Shown here piece by piece: positions 36,877 through 49,100 of a DNA stretch of 64,000 nucleotides; position 1 is the stretch's first letter, and every line of letters starts with the position of its first letter. A program made the position numbers and the translations under genes. The stretch comes from Tetrahymena elliotti 4EA (Eukaryota > Ciliophora > Oligohymenophorea > Hymenostomatida > Tetrahymenidae): contig JH720316.1 of assembly GCA_000231825.2 (NCBI GenBank), positions 270,455 to 334,454 of the forward strand, read 5' to 3'. Below the pieces are notes generated by a model. It did no database searches. It saw only the letters and a program-made list of their open reading frames with translations, and had not been told where the DNA came from.

Positions 36877-38190
36877 TCATTCAAACTTCCACCCTACTAT
36901 CCATCTTGTTGTATTTCCTTAAATTATACTTCCTTCAAATATTTAAACTTTTTATCTTATATTTAGTTAGTCTTTAACCTAATTATTTTCTAATTCAACT
37001 GTGGTTTCTTAAATTTCATTAGAGATATTTTCTTATTATTAAGGTTGTGTTTTTATTGAACTGTTTTAATTCTATTCTTCAAGTTGTTCTTTTTAAAGAA
37101 TTGTATCATTTTATTTGTTGATATCATTTAGATTATGTTAAGATTCCTCTTATATTTCATTTGATAATCTACAGTCGCTTTAAGAATTTTATTTACTTTA
37201 ACTACTTTATAGCAGCTTATCTCCCTCTTAATTAGCATTAATATTAGACATTTTTTGTAGGTTTAAAGAAGCTTCATTTAAGTTTTGTATATTTTATTGC
37301 TTTAAGAATAAAATAAACTATTCATAACTTGTTTATTTACCAACAAGAGAGGTAAAGACATTGATTTAATTAGCAAATATCTTAGATTCTTCAAACATTT
37401 GCTTTAAAAATCCTAGCTCTCCTCCATCACAGATATATTCGTTTTCTTTCATTTATGCATTAATCCAAACCTTCTTTTCTTCATGTTCAGAGAAAAAAGG
37501 TGGATTACACATAGAGAAAGAAATATTTCCATCTGATTATTGTATGATATCCTTAAAAATACTTCCTTAAGATTTTCTTAAGTCTACTTTGTTATTTAGC
37601 TAAGGGTTGTTGTTTAATATTTTTTTAGCATTTTAAAAAGAAACTTCACTGAGCTCAGTTGCAATAAATGTCCAACCATATTTAGATGCACCAAGAATTG
37701 GATATATTACGCTTGCTCCTGTTCCAATATCGATGATTTTAACTTATTATTATTAACTGTTTTTATTTAAACTCTACAATTTTTTATTGATCCATTCTAA
37801 ATAATTTAATCTTGAGGGGATAGTAGGAATAAGTTAATCTTCTGGCATGTCCCAATATCTAATTTAAAATTAAACAGACAGAATTGCTTGATTAAGAGTT
37901 TTATGAGCAACTGTATTTGTCCAATCTATCGTTGTTCTCCCCCTTTCGCTTATAAAAACATAATCATTTAACGGGGGATAATTAATAGCAAGTTCATCAA
38001 AATCCCATTAAAACTTTTCTTAGATTTCTCTATTCACATTTGAATCATTTTATTTGTGATTGTAATTCCTTTTATGTTCTCTAAAATCCCCTTTTTCTCT
38101 ATTTTTATAATGATGTTAATTGCTATTGTTGTTGTTTTTCTTTGTAATATTTTTGTGTTTTTGAGGATATTTTGAGTTATTATAATCCAT
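36877..38190 (-). CDS. METTL16: METTL16-type RNA m6A methyltransferase
   Basis: Intronless 437-residue frame. METTL16 enzymes put m6A on U6 snRNA and some mRNA hairpins. A basic, N/K/Q-rich N-terminal region (about 60 residues) precedes the conserved core: [33 protein letters not shown], the SAM-binding loop [40 protein letters not shown], the catalytic NPPFF (N at about residue 229), [17 protein letters not shown] and TSLVGKQTSYEQFILFLKQQ. A Q/N/S-rich insertion of about 140 residues follows, then the conserved terminal motif [13 protein letters not shown], matching the family ending. No vertebrate-type VCR domain. Probably nuclear. Confidence 0.92.
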
Positions 38191-38605
38191 TGTTTCTATA
38201 AAAATAATTAATTTAATTTATGTTTTATATGATTTCCTAATATATCTATCTTATTGTTTATGCAATCCAACCCAAACAAGCAATTAAGCAAGCAAAGTAA
38301 GCAGAGCAAGACCAAATACAAAGATAAAATATTTTGTTTTGAAAGATTGAAGAGCATATCTTTTGATACTATATATAGCAATGAGCTATGAATATGGATA
38401 ATGAGCATGTGTGTGTGTGAGAGAGATGAGATACTGTTTATTGAAATGGCTTTGAAGATGATGAAAATGAAGATATGTATTTAGTTTAAGAGAAATCAAA
38501 GTGAAAAGATAAGAATATTTTTTATATAAATTTTAATAAAAGCTCTTAATTTTAGGTTAAGGAAAAGAAAAGAATAAGAAATAATAGCATAAGAAAGATT
38601 TTGAA
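38191..38605. other. Divergent intergenic region
   Basis: Short spacer holding the promoters of METTL16 (-) and the small membrane protein (+). Contains a GTGTGTGTGAGAGAG-type run at about 38408. Confidence 0.5.
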
Positions 38606-38940
38606 ATGGGTGGCTTCTAGAAATATCCTATTCCTCGTTACTTGCACGTCGGTTAGTGGATTGTCAATAAAAACTGGAAATGGAATACTTTCCATATGTT
38701 TTTCCCCACCGCCATAATTTGCTACTTGGTTTGGAGAAATACTATGATAACAACAGTATAATCTTCATCATATTTTATTTTTACTTTAAACTCATCATTA
38801 GCAGCAGCTGCTGACTATTTTAGCTATTCTGCCAAATATCAAATAATTAAATACATTTTTTATAAAAGGCAAAACCACCTAATTATGGTGAATACGTTGA
38901 TCCTCAAAGCCCAGTTGCTCCCAAGGCTATCAAATACTGA
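38606..38940 (+). CDS. Small single-span membrane protein, probably mitochondrial
   Basis: Two exons (38606-38755 and 38869-38940, phase-0 GTATAA..AAAAG intron) encode 73 residues. The start context GAAATGGG is strong. It opens MGGFQKYPIPRYLHVGQW, followed by one hydrophobic span (FFPTAIICYLVW) and a short polar tail (KPPNYGEYVDPQSPVAPKA). The size and pattern resemble accessory subunits of respiratory complexes or ATP synthase in ciliates; that is inference, and I do not recognise a specific subunit. Confidence 0.7.
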
Positions 38941-40424
38941 AATTAAACATTCATAAATGTAATAAATATCAATTGAAGGTAAAAGGATTTTCGTTTTAGC
39001 AATTCAAAATATGCAAAATTAGCATTCAATCTGCCATTAAGAGCTTTAATATTAATTCATGTAGTCTTTGTTATTCAAAGCTTCATTTATTCGTATTGCT
39101 TTCAGTTCAAGTCTTAACAATTATTTCTCATTTCTTCATTAATTAACCTATTTTTGCCAAACAAAATATTAAACACACTACACTATCTGCTATTCCAAAT
39201 AAATATAAAAATATTAAATAAACTAATATATTTATTTAATTGGTTAAACAACATAACAAAACTTAAGCTATTTTTAAAATATTTCTAACAAAAAATTAGG
39301 CTACTTTTTAAAAATTATTCAAATAAAACTTTAGTATTGATAAAAAGCTAACAACTTAATTGACTATTAATCAGTTCATCATTCATTTTTCAAAAAGATA
39401 AACTTTGTTTATTCATTTAAAAGTAATAAATTCTAAAATAAAATTATTATTTTTTGGAAATTTTTTTATTGAAATCAGAATATTTCACTAAATTAAGTTG
39501 TTTATTTTTGAAATTCAAAGGAAACTTTTAAATTGAAAATATTTTTTCTGATAAGATGCTAACATTTCCTTTAAAACTAACAAAAAGTAATAATATTCAT
39601 ATAAAACTTGCAAAGCAAAACAAATAATTTTTGGAAATGATTTTTCTTGAAATTCCAAAGTATTCTTTTTAATTAAACTGATTAATTTAATTATTTTATT
39701 CTTTAAATTCAAATCTTTTAATTGAAAAAGGTTTTTTAATATGATTAAATGATTGGAAATCTCATCAAATCAATCCAAAAATCTAATAAATAATTTTGAA
39801 TGAAAAAAGAAAAAAAACCATATTATCATTGATTCTCAATGATTTTAACAAATACAGCAGAATCAAACAACTGGCAACTTATCTTAAATATAATAAAATC
39901 TTTGAAATAAAAAATTAATTTAGTAATCTTATTTAAATTAAAATAATCTTAAAAAATAAATTTTTAAAATTTTAGATTTTATTTATTTTCTAAGTTCAAG
40001 AATTAAATTAATTTTAAAATGTTTTTTGATTAAATAGAATATATTTTAATTTTAAATCCTAATAAGTTAACATGTCTCCTTTAAAAACTAAATTAATATT
40101 AAATTTAATATGTGAGTGAAATGATAAAAACAGAACTATTTGTTAAATTATTTATTTATAAACGACTTCTTTTGTAAATGTTTGTATGCTTAGAATAATA
40201 ATACTGATTAATTGATTGATTATTAGATAAATTGCTTAGTATTAAAACATCAAAAATTTAAGAGTGTGCAATTTTTAATAATCTGCGTTAAAATAATAAA
40301 TAAATAACTAACTTCTGTGAAAGAAAGCAAATAGTAGTTTTTTAGAAAGTAGAATAATCTTATTCAGTAAAGCAACAACCAAGCAAGAAGAAGGATAGAA
40401 AGTATACTTACTTATACTAAGGAA
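38941..40424. other. Intergenic, A+T-rich
   Basis: Nothing supported. A minus-strand frame at 39515-39712 is short and F/K/I/L-biased as expected from A+T-rich DNA. Confidence 0.5.
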
Positions 40425-41182
40425 ATGGATTTAACTTAAGGATTAGATTATAAAGAATTGCAGAAAACACTAATTTAGTTCTAAAAGGCTTAGATGTAGC
40501 TTGAGAGAACTGGCAAATTATCTCCATTGAAATAATTATCTCCATTCAAAAAGAAAGAAATGGTCAATTTCAAAGCTCTTGAAGAAGCAGGATTAATTAG
40601 TAATTTATTTTTATTTTTTAAATATTTTTCACACAAATTAAATTTGTTTTTCTTCGAAGTATTCATTTCTTAGCCATTTTTTTATTGAAGTTTGCAAGAT
40701 TAAAATTAATTAATATAGATTTGAATTTCCCATCATCTAAGGAGAAGGTTTAAGGAGTCCAAATCAGTTTAGAAGATATTGAGAAGGCTTTTAAAATACT
40801 TGATGAAAAAAATGGAGGAACTAAAATATCTTTGTAAGAATTGAAGAGAAAAATTCCAGATTTAAATCCTAATTTCCCTTTAAATGAAATTCCTGCTTTG
40901 ACTTAGGGAAAGTCTGAAATAAAATCAAAGGAACTATTCGAGCTTTTAAAATAAAATGAATTAGATCACTTTGATCCTTTATAAGAAGCTTTTAACTTAC
41001 TTGATCCTAATAAAACTGATACACTTGATATGGGCAGACTTAAAAAAGTATTCCAAGTCCTCGGATATGCTGATTTAGATCCAAAAGACATTAGTATTCT
41101 TGAAGAATGTCTCAACGTTAAAGGTGAAAAATCAGGAAAAATCACTTTGAAAGACCTCAGAGAAATCTTTGAAAATGAATGA
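40425..41182 (+). CDS. EF-hand-like (calmodulin-superfamily) protein
   Basis: Exons 40425-40599 and 40719-41182 (phase-1 GTAATT..ATATAG intron) give 212 residues. The N-terminal third is helical (LDYKELQKTLIQFQKAQM). After it come EF-hand-like helix-loop-helix pairs: LEDIEKAFKILDEKNGGTKI, then FDPLQEAFNLLDPNKTDTLD with GRLKKVFQVLGYADLDPKDI, and LEECLNVKGEKSGKITLKDL. The loops keep the spacing but lack several Ca-binding Asp/Glu residues, so calcium binding is doubtful. Such divergent EF-hand proteins are common in ciliate axonemes and cortex (inference). Confidence 0.8.
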
Positions 41183-43204
41183 AAGAAATTTAAAAAGAAT
41201 TAATCAAAGTTTTATTTAAAATAATCTTTAAAAAAACAAACAAACACACAATAAAATAATTATTAATCAAGCAATAAAGTCTCTCTATTGTCTATCTATC
41301 TATCTACATATATATTATATCTTACTCTTATTAAATTTCATCATTTCTTCAGCCTAGCCTAGGAAAGTTTGTTTTTACATTTATTCAATTTATTCAGATA
41401 AATTAGTTGTTTATAGAAATAAGAAATATAAAAAAAATAATGTACTTTTTTAAAACTAAATTATTATTTTTCTCATTTTTAAGGAAGCCATTTTGTTACA
41501 AAAAAAAAGATCAAATAATTCATTTTTAAGTAAATGATTAATAAAAAAATTTAAAAATAACAAAATCATGTTTAAATTTTGTTTTAAAGTATTCATAATA
41601 AATATAAAATAACTAGAAATATGACTTTTTTAAATTAAATTTAATATCTTCTTTATTTAACAATCTTTATATCAATTAATCAACTCTTCAGTTCAAAGTC
41701 ACCGTATATGTTATATTAATTTGCTTGAGCCTAATTATTTTTTTAAAATATAGTATGAAAAAGATCATAACAAAAACAAGAAATAAAATAATTTTTAATT
41801 ATTACTTTTTTCCTTTAGTTTAATTACTTAATTAAATAAGAAATTTAAGATATTAAATATGTTTGATCGTTTTTTTTATTCTTAAATTATTTTAAAGTAA
41901 AAAAATAAAAGGATTCCAAAATAAACAATACAACTTGTATGAAGAAAATTGAATATTAAAAGTAAATATTGAAATAATTGTTCTATTTATGAAAATAAAA
42001 CTAAAGATTTAGTAATTATTTAATTAATTAAACAGAGAATATCTTTCACAAACAAAAGTTAAATAGATAAAAAATTTACACATTAAATTCATTTTTTTCA
42101 ATTTCAATAGAAAAATTAATTAATTATTATAATAGATATACGATTTATGAAAAGAAAGATAAACATTTAAGTTAATAAATTTTTGATTTAGTAAATTTAA
42201 TTTTATTAAATCATTTAAAAATTGTGAAATAAATATTCAATTTATGAAAAAAAACTACCTTTAATTTGATAAAATTCATTTTAGAATTATTTAATTAATT
42301 TTAAATAGAATTAGATAAATATGTAAATTCTCATTAATTAAGACTATCCCCCTCCCCACTTTTCCCCTTGACTCAATGACCCTTTTCTCAACTTTAGTAA
42401 AAAATTATTCTTAATTAATAAGGATTTACAGTATTTACAGAAAATTCAATATAATCGATCAAATTTTATATTTAAAAATGTATTTATTATGGTAAGAAAC
42501 ATTGAAATAAATACACTAGATGAAAACAAAAATTTAATTTCAATAATTTAATTTAAGATTTATGAAAATAATTCAATATTAGAATATCTTTTTCAAAAAG
42601 GTAGAATAAATAAACAATTCATAGAAAGAAAACTAAATTATTTTTTATTTAAAATTATCAATATAATTATTAAGAATGATGATTCATTTAATTAAAATAA
42701 ATTTAATAATGAAGAGAAAATCATTAATTTCTATCATTTCAAAATAAAAAATTGAAGATTTTTGAATGAACTAATTAAATTTGTAAATATTTGTTTTTAA
42801 ATAAATTTACATAAACAGTTGTTATGCATATTTGCATGTATGCTGCTGCTACTACTTACGACTTTTGGTGATTGGAGGTAATTGAAATTTGTAAAACTGA
42901 AAGAATTTATAAAATCAAATTTTAATTATTTTCAAAAATAAAAAGAAAAAATAGGAATAATTGAAAGATAGGATGCAGGCAAGATCCATTCAAAGTGCTT
43001 AAGAATTAATGAATTTGAGTTGTTTATTTGATAGATATATTGAGTGCTTTTGAAAATTGCTTGTATTTTAGAAAGAAAAAAGAAATAATAAAAATAAAAA
43101 TAATAAAAAGAGATTGAATATTATAAATTAAATAGTTATAAATATTAATAAGACAATAAAAAGCAATCAAACAAACAAACAACTGCAAATTTAATAATTA
43201 TAAA
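41183..43204. other. Intergenic with short C-rich tract
   Basis: Long A+T-rich spacer. A TCTA microsatellite lies at about 41290-41310, and a pyrimidine-rich stretch (CCCCCTCCCCACTTTTCCCC) at about 42348-42368 stands out in composition. No gene supported. Confidence 0.5.
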
Positions 43205-44968
43205 ATGGATAGCAATAGATTATCTAGCGATCTTAAGTACATTAATCAAATTGGAGTTACCTTAAACGTATAGGAAAAGTCAGATCATTTTTACATTTTA
43301 TTCAAGCCATCATAGGCAGGCAGGCAGGCTGTAAAAGAATAGTTGGCATATCAGTTCGCATAATACAAATAAAACAAAAGATAATTGATCATTAATTTTC
43401 AAATGATGCATTTTTATATTAAACAATTTAAAGTCGAAATGAGTTGATTACAATTTCTTCTTTTCAGCCAAATAAAATTTTATCATTTTAATGAGTTGTT
43501 TATAAAATATTTTTAAATAAAATAAATAGGTTAAGCCTTGAACTTTCTCTATTATAAATTACTGAAACCGAAAAATTTGATAATATACTTTTCTGGGGTA
43601 AAATTAATGGCGTAAAATTCGATTATTACATCGCAGTTGGCTTACACTTCAAAGGAAAGTTCGAATTCCCTACCAAGAAATTCTACTGGGCCAAGTAAAC
43701 AAGTTTACATAATATCTAATTAGAATATTAAAATTGAAATCAAGATAAAGCACAAGTAATTCAATCAACTAAAAACTTTATTTGCATTATAAAAAGGAGC
43801 GATACCTTTGTCTTTGACGAATTACCAGAAATTAATTTAGAATATAGAGCTCAAGTTGATTCTTTCCGTAATTTATTCACTGGTGATCACAAATTCGTAT
43901 TGATTCCTCTCCCAGAAGATCAACAAGGTAAAAAAACATAAAAATAATAAGATTAAAATAGCTTTATGTTTGTTTGTTAGATAGCTAGTTAGTTAATTAG
44001 TTGCAATTCTTAGCAAGAAAAAAGAATATATCTTTTGTTTTTAAAAATACACAAGATTTTCTATTGAAAATAAGCAAGCAAAATAAATGAACAATTTGTT
44101 TTTGCAAGAAATAAATGTAAGCAAAAAAACCAAACAAACAATTAACTAACTAGCTTAAATAATAAAGAAGGGAATGAAAAATATTTAAACTTGAAAAGAT
44201 ATCAAAAGAAAAGATCTAAATAAGAAATTATCTGTTTCAAATTTTTGAATGATTTTTATTAAATAAATAGCTGAAGAATAAAATCAAGAACAATAAGAAG
44301 GTGAAGAAAAGCCTGAAGATTCAGATGAGGAAGAAAATATTAAGGTTAAGCCCAAGGCCTTCACTGAATTAGATCGTTTAGCTTACGTTGTTCGTGCTAT
44401 TGAAAATGACTGTGCTGTTGCCCCTGTTGGTGCTTTTAAATTAACCCCCACTCACGAATTAAGATATAACGACTCTTTCAGAGGTGCCTCTCTTGAAAGT
44501 GTTGGCAACATCAGCACTTACCAACACTTCAGAGGTAAAAATTTAATTATTTCATTCATTTTATTAAATGTTTATTTTTTAAATTAAATTAAATAGCTCC
44601 TCAATCTGAAGAAAAGAAGAAATTCATTGGTAATAAAAATATTCAAAGAGATTAACTAAAAATTAATATATTTTATTTCTTATTAAATAGCTCGTGATGA
44701 TGCCCTTTTCCACTTCAACTTCCTTGACCCTATTGAGCATGACTTACCCAAGGGATGCTGGTCTGTTTAAATTGATTCCTCAAAAACTAGTGTAAAATTT
44801 GTTTGCATATTATCATTTAATTTGAATGAAAAATTAAAAATTTAGGCTACAGTTCGTTCTCTTTTATGGCCAGGTTTTGTTGGCTATCATAGAGCTAATT
44901 CATAAATTTTCGGCTATGCTTACATGGGTAATGGTATTAAGAACAGTGATTTACCTTTCTTATTGTGA
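43205..44968 (+). CDS. RSPH9: Radial spoke head protein 9
   Basis: Seven exons: 43205-43278, 43530-43694, 43797-43927, 44271-44534, 44597-44629, 44691-44791, 44846-44968. All junction phases agree, giving 296 residues. Family motifs: FWGKINGVKFDYYIAVGLHF, FPTKKFYWAK, FRNLFTGDHKFVL, then after an acidic Q/E insert LDRLAYVVRAIENDCAVAP, LTPTHELRYNDSFRGASL, FLDPIEHDLPKGCWSVQ, RSLLWPGFVGYHR and YAYMGNGIKNSDLPF. It is a subunit of the radial spoke head of motile cilia, next to RSPH1/4/6. Intron 1 uses a GTCAGA donor rather than GTA; that junction is chosen because it is the only one giving the conserved phase. Confidence 0.93.
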
Positions 44969-46155
44969 GATATTTAAGTTTGATGTAATAATTAATAAAT
45001 TAAAAATTTCGAGGTATCAAAAGCTAAATAAATAGTGTTGTTTGTGCCTCACATCGAAGCAACTTTAAAATTCTAAAGCCATTTAAATATATAAATATTA
45101 TTAATAACTAACTATTGAATCAATCAATCAAATAACCATTTTCTTTATTTTTATGTCAAGTATTCCATATTGAATTCTCTCTCGATTTTACTTTGACTTT
45201 TCATTAATTTTTATTACTTTTCAAAAGTCTATTAGAATTATCTGTTTACCATAACTATTATTGTTGGATATCAATCTAGTATTTTCTATTAAATTATAGA
45301 ACTCAATTGAATGAATAAAACTAAACTCTAACTATTTGATAACACACAAAATAACCTAATGTTAATTATCATTTTAACTTTCACTTAATAAAAATACAAA
45401 TTTATAAAAAGATATTCATATTAAATTGTTATCTTTATTAGTTTAACTAAGTTTTATTATTTATTTCAATTTTTCAAGATTTCAAATTAAATTTTTCATT
45501 TTTTTTATTATTACGTCCTCTGATAAAAAGACTTGTTAACTTGAATAAAGCAATAATGAATTCTCAGCTATTAACTTACTGATTTTTGATTTAAAATAAA
45601 TAATTAATGAAATGCCTTTGATTTGAAATATTTAATATTATTATTAATCTTTTTAAAATAAACTTAAATGAATAGAATCAGAAGTATCTTTAAAACGAGG
45701 ACTAATTTAAATCCCTAATAAATTAAAATTTATTTAAAAAATGAATTTATTTATTTATTTTGATGAAAATGGTTTATTTTGAATAAATTTTTGATGGAAA
45801 TAAAATTGAATTTTAAAAAGATATGTTGTTTATATTAAGTAGTAGTCTATTTGTTTAATATTTCATTGAGTTGTTTATTTTTTATTCATTATTTAGTTAT
45901 CAATCAACTTGATTTTAATTTTTTTTTTGAAAATCTATAACTCCTTCTTGTGAAGTATTAAATTAATTATATAGATAGATAGCATGTGCTTACCATATAT
46001 TTATGAATGGAAATGATTATTGTTATTTGTATTTAATTATCAAAGAAAGAGAGCTGCTTTTTGTTTGTTTAATTGTTTGATTTTGGTTTGATAATTAAAT
46101 AAAAGCAGAAATAAATTAAATACATTCATTCTTACTTATTTCAATATATTTTAAA
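44969..46155. other. Intergenic, A+T-rich
   Basis: Spacer between two same-strand axonemal genes; no feature supported. Confidence 0.5.
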
Positions 46156-49100
46156 ATGCCTCCTAAAAAGCTAAAAGAAGAAGAAATAGATGTCAGCACT
46201 CTACCTCCATGGTTTCCAGTTAACTGTGTGATAAAATGTTAAGGAAAGAAGTAGAGAATGCAAAATTTTTTGAACCTTATTAAATAGCACCCAAAAAGCT
46301 TCCAAAAGAATATAACTCGTGAAGAAATTGTTGAATATGCAAAAGAAAAGGGATTATACACTGATCCAAACACTTTAAATGAAAAATAGAAAAAGGATCC
46401 TAAATTATTGGAAACCTTAAATTTAGAATTAACACCAGCAGTCATTTCTAAAGCATTTGTAGCACTTCGTTAAGAATTAGATCTTAAGGGAAGAAAGGTA
46501 AAATCTCAAACATATTAGGCTAATTTGCCAAATCAATCATTGATTGATTGATTGAAATTAATTATTTCAGAATTTACAGCTAAATAAAACATTCATTCAT
46601 TTTATTTTAAAGGCAAAGAAAGATAAATTAGAAGGAAAGGAAGAAGTTGATGATAAAAAAGTAGACCCTAAAAAGAGTAAAATTAATAGCAAAAGCAAAC
46701 AATAAAGCATTTTAATTCCATTTATTATCAGAAAAAGAAGATCCTAAAAACGTCAAAAAGGGAGGAAAGGTTGTTGAGCAACCCAAAGAAGAAGAAGAAA
46801 AAAAAGAAGAAGTAGAACCTGAAAAGGAATATAAAAAAGCCTTGGATATTATTTATTTCTTATTTGATTTTCCTCAAACTCAAGTAATTGATTACTTCAT
46901 TCCTTAAAATCTTATTTGATTGATTGCTTTGATTTTTTATCTTCACTGCTATTTCTTTATAAATCTTATTAAGTTTATTGATTTATGCTTGCAATTTTGA
47001 ATTTGAATTGAAAAATATTTTAATTTATTATTAAAGGAAGATGCTGCTGCTCTTGCTAAGAATGAAGGATAAGTTGATTTGTTGTTCGATATTCGCGAAA
47101 AGGTTTTATGGAATAATTAAGAACCAGATATGAGTTTACTTGATCACAAAGAAAACTTTGATGAAGATATTAGACAAAGAATGGTAAATTCATTTTTGAT
47201 AAATATTTGTTGATTTTAATTATTCTTTTTGTTTTATAGGATGAGTTTATTGATGGTGATGATGAATAACAAAATGGAGAAGGTAGTTTAGTTATAAAAA
47301 TAATATTGAGGATATTTATTTAGTTTTTGTCAACAAAAAGATGAGGAAAATGAAGAGGGAAAACCTAAAAAGCAAAAGAAAGAAGTTTTAACTGAAGAAG
47401 ATTTAGCTTTTATTGAGGAGAATAAAAGTTTTGTTAGAGAGTTTAAATTGACTAGAGCAAATAGCACTAGAAATTCAGCTTTAAGAAAATCAGTTGTTAA
47501 GGAAGTTGTATTTGAAATTGATCCTTATGCTGAGGAGGAGTCATTCAAAAATTTTATTGATTATTTGATAGAAGAAATTTGTTTATACTCTTTTGATTTC
47601 CAAGCTTATCAAGAGTGGGTTTAGGGAAAGAAGTAAGTTCCTTTATGCCCCAAGGAGGCTCTTAAACAATAAGAAGAGGAAGAAGAAGAAAGATAAAGAT
47701 AATTAGCTAAGCAATAAGCTGAATAAGGTAATTCAATAATTTATTTTTATTTTATATTTGATTATTTATTTATTTTAAAGCTGCTTTAGAGGAGTAGGAA
47801 GCCTTGAAGAAAAAAGGAGGAAAAGCTGCTCCTCCAAAATAGGAACCTAAGAAAGATGCTAAAAAGGATGCCAAGAAGGAAGAAGTTAAAGTAGAGGAAG
47901 TTAAACCTGTTGAGGAACCTCCTAAAAAGGAAGAACCTCCTAAAGTTGTTTAAGAACCTTTCTATCAATATTATAAGTAGTTGAATGAAGTTAGTTTGCA
48001 AAAGACAACTGCTGGTATTCTTCTTGAATGTTTAATTGATTAAATTGAAAGTGAAAAACTTCAAGCTTAAGAGTAAGTTCATCCTAAGGATAAAGAAGAA
48101 GCTGACTAAATAAACTTAATTCTTAACAACTTAACAAATTTTGTTGATTACAGTTAGAATAACAGCTTATAATGTTACAAAAAATAATTGTTTTTGAATC
48201 AAATTGACAAGGTAAAAAAAATATTTTAAATCATTTATTTTTTATTTAAGTTTTATTTTATTTAGAACACTCCTTATAAATCGATCATTGATGAATGTGA
48301 TGAGATTGAAAAGAGTTCTCATAATGCATATTTGGCTAACATGGATTAAATTTCTAGAAGAGAGCGTGATTTATTTTCATTGTTACTCTTCCCTGGTATC
48401 GATAGAAATTTGATGCCTGAGATTCCTGATAAGTCTGAGCCTTTAAGAAAAGCAGAAAAGTCATAAATGTATCCATTTATCAGCTGCAATGTTTATGAAG
48501 TAATTTTTATAAAAATCAATGGATTTTTAATTGAAAATAATTTTAAATGTGAATTGAAAAGTTTGAAAGAAGATTGACAATTACTAGATTCGAGGAAATG
48601 ATGAAGGAGATTGAACCAGAGAGAGAATGGAACTTTGGAAATAGGATCTATATGGAAAGACATAACAAGAACACCTTGAGTTAGTAATTATACAAGTCAT
48701 TAATATATGAGCCATCAATTATCACAAAATACAACGATAAAGATGACAATCTCTATGTGGCTATGTACTTTAAGAATCCTCCAGGTCGTATTTTAAGAAA
48801 AAAATGGAATGCTGAATGGAAAGTGTTGCCAAATTTAGAAAATTGGATTAACTTTTTCAAGAATAGTGAAAACAACATAAAAAATGAGGTTTATTATGAC
48901 ATTGATTATGAATTAATAGGCAATTTACATGAAAGAACAAAGTATATGTACCCTAATGACAATTCTGTGGTTTTTGGTACAAAATTCTAGGTTGGTGATC
49001 AATTCCATTATAGGTAATTCATATTCATTTTCATTAAATCACAATTTAAAAGATTTGAAATAAAAGGGTTTTATTTAATAGTTTCTTTTTTTATGATAGG

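Noticed and set aside
43310..43335. AGGCAGGCAGGCAGG run as coding sequence of RSPH9
   Set aside because: It lies in the frame after the chosen intron 1 donor; joining the next exon in the family-conserved phase excludes it.
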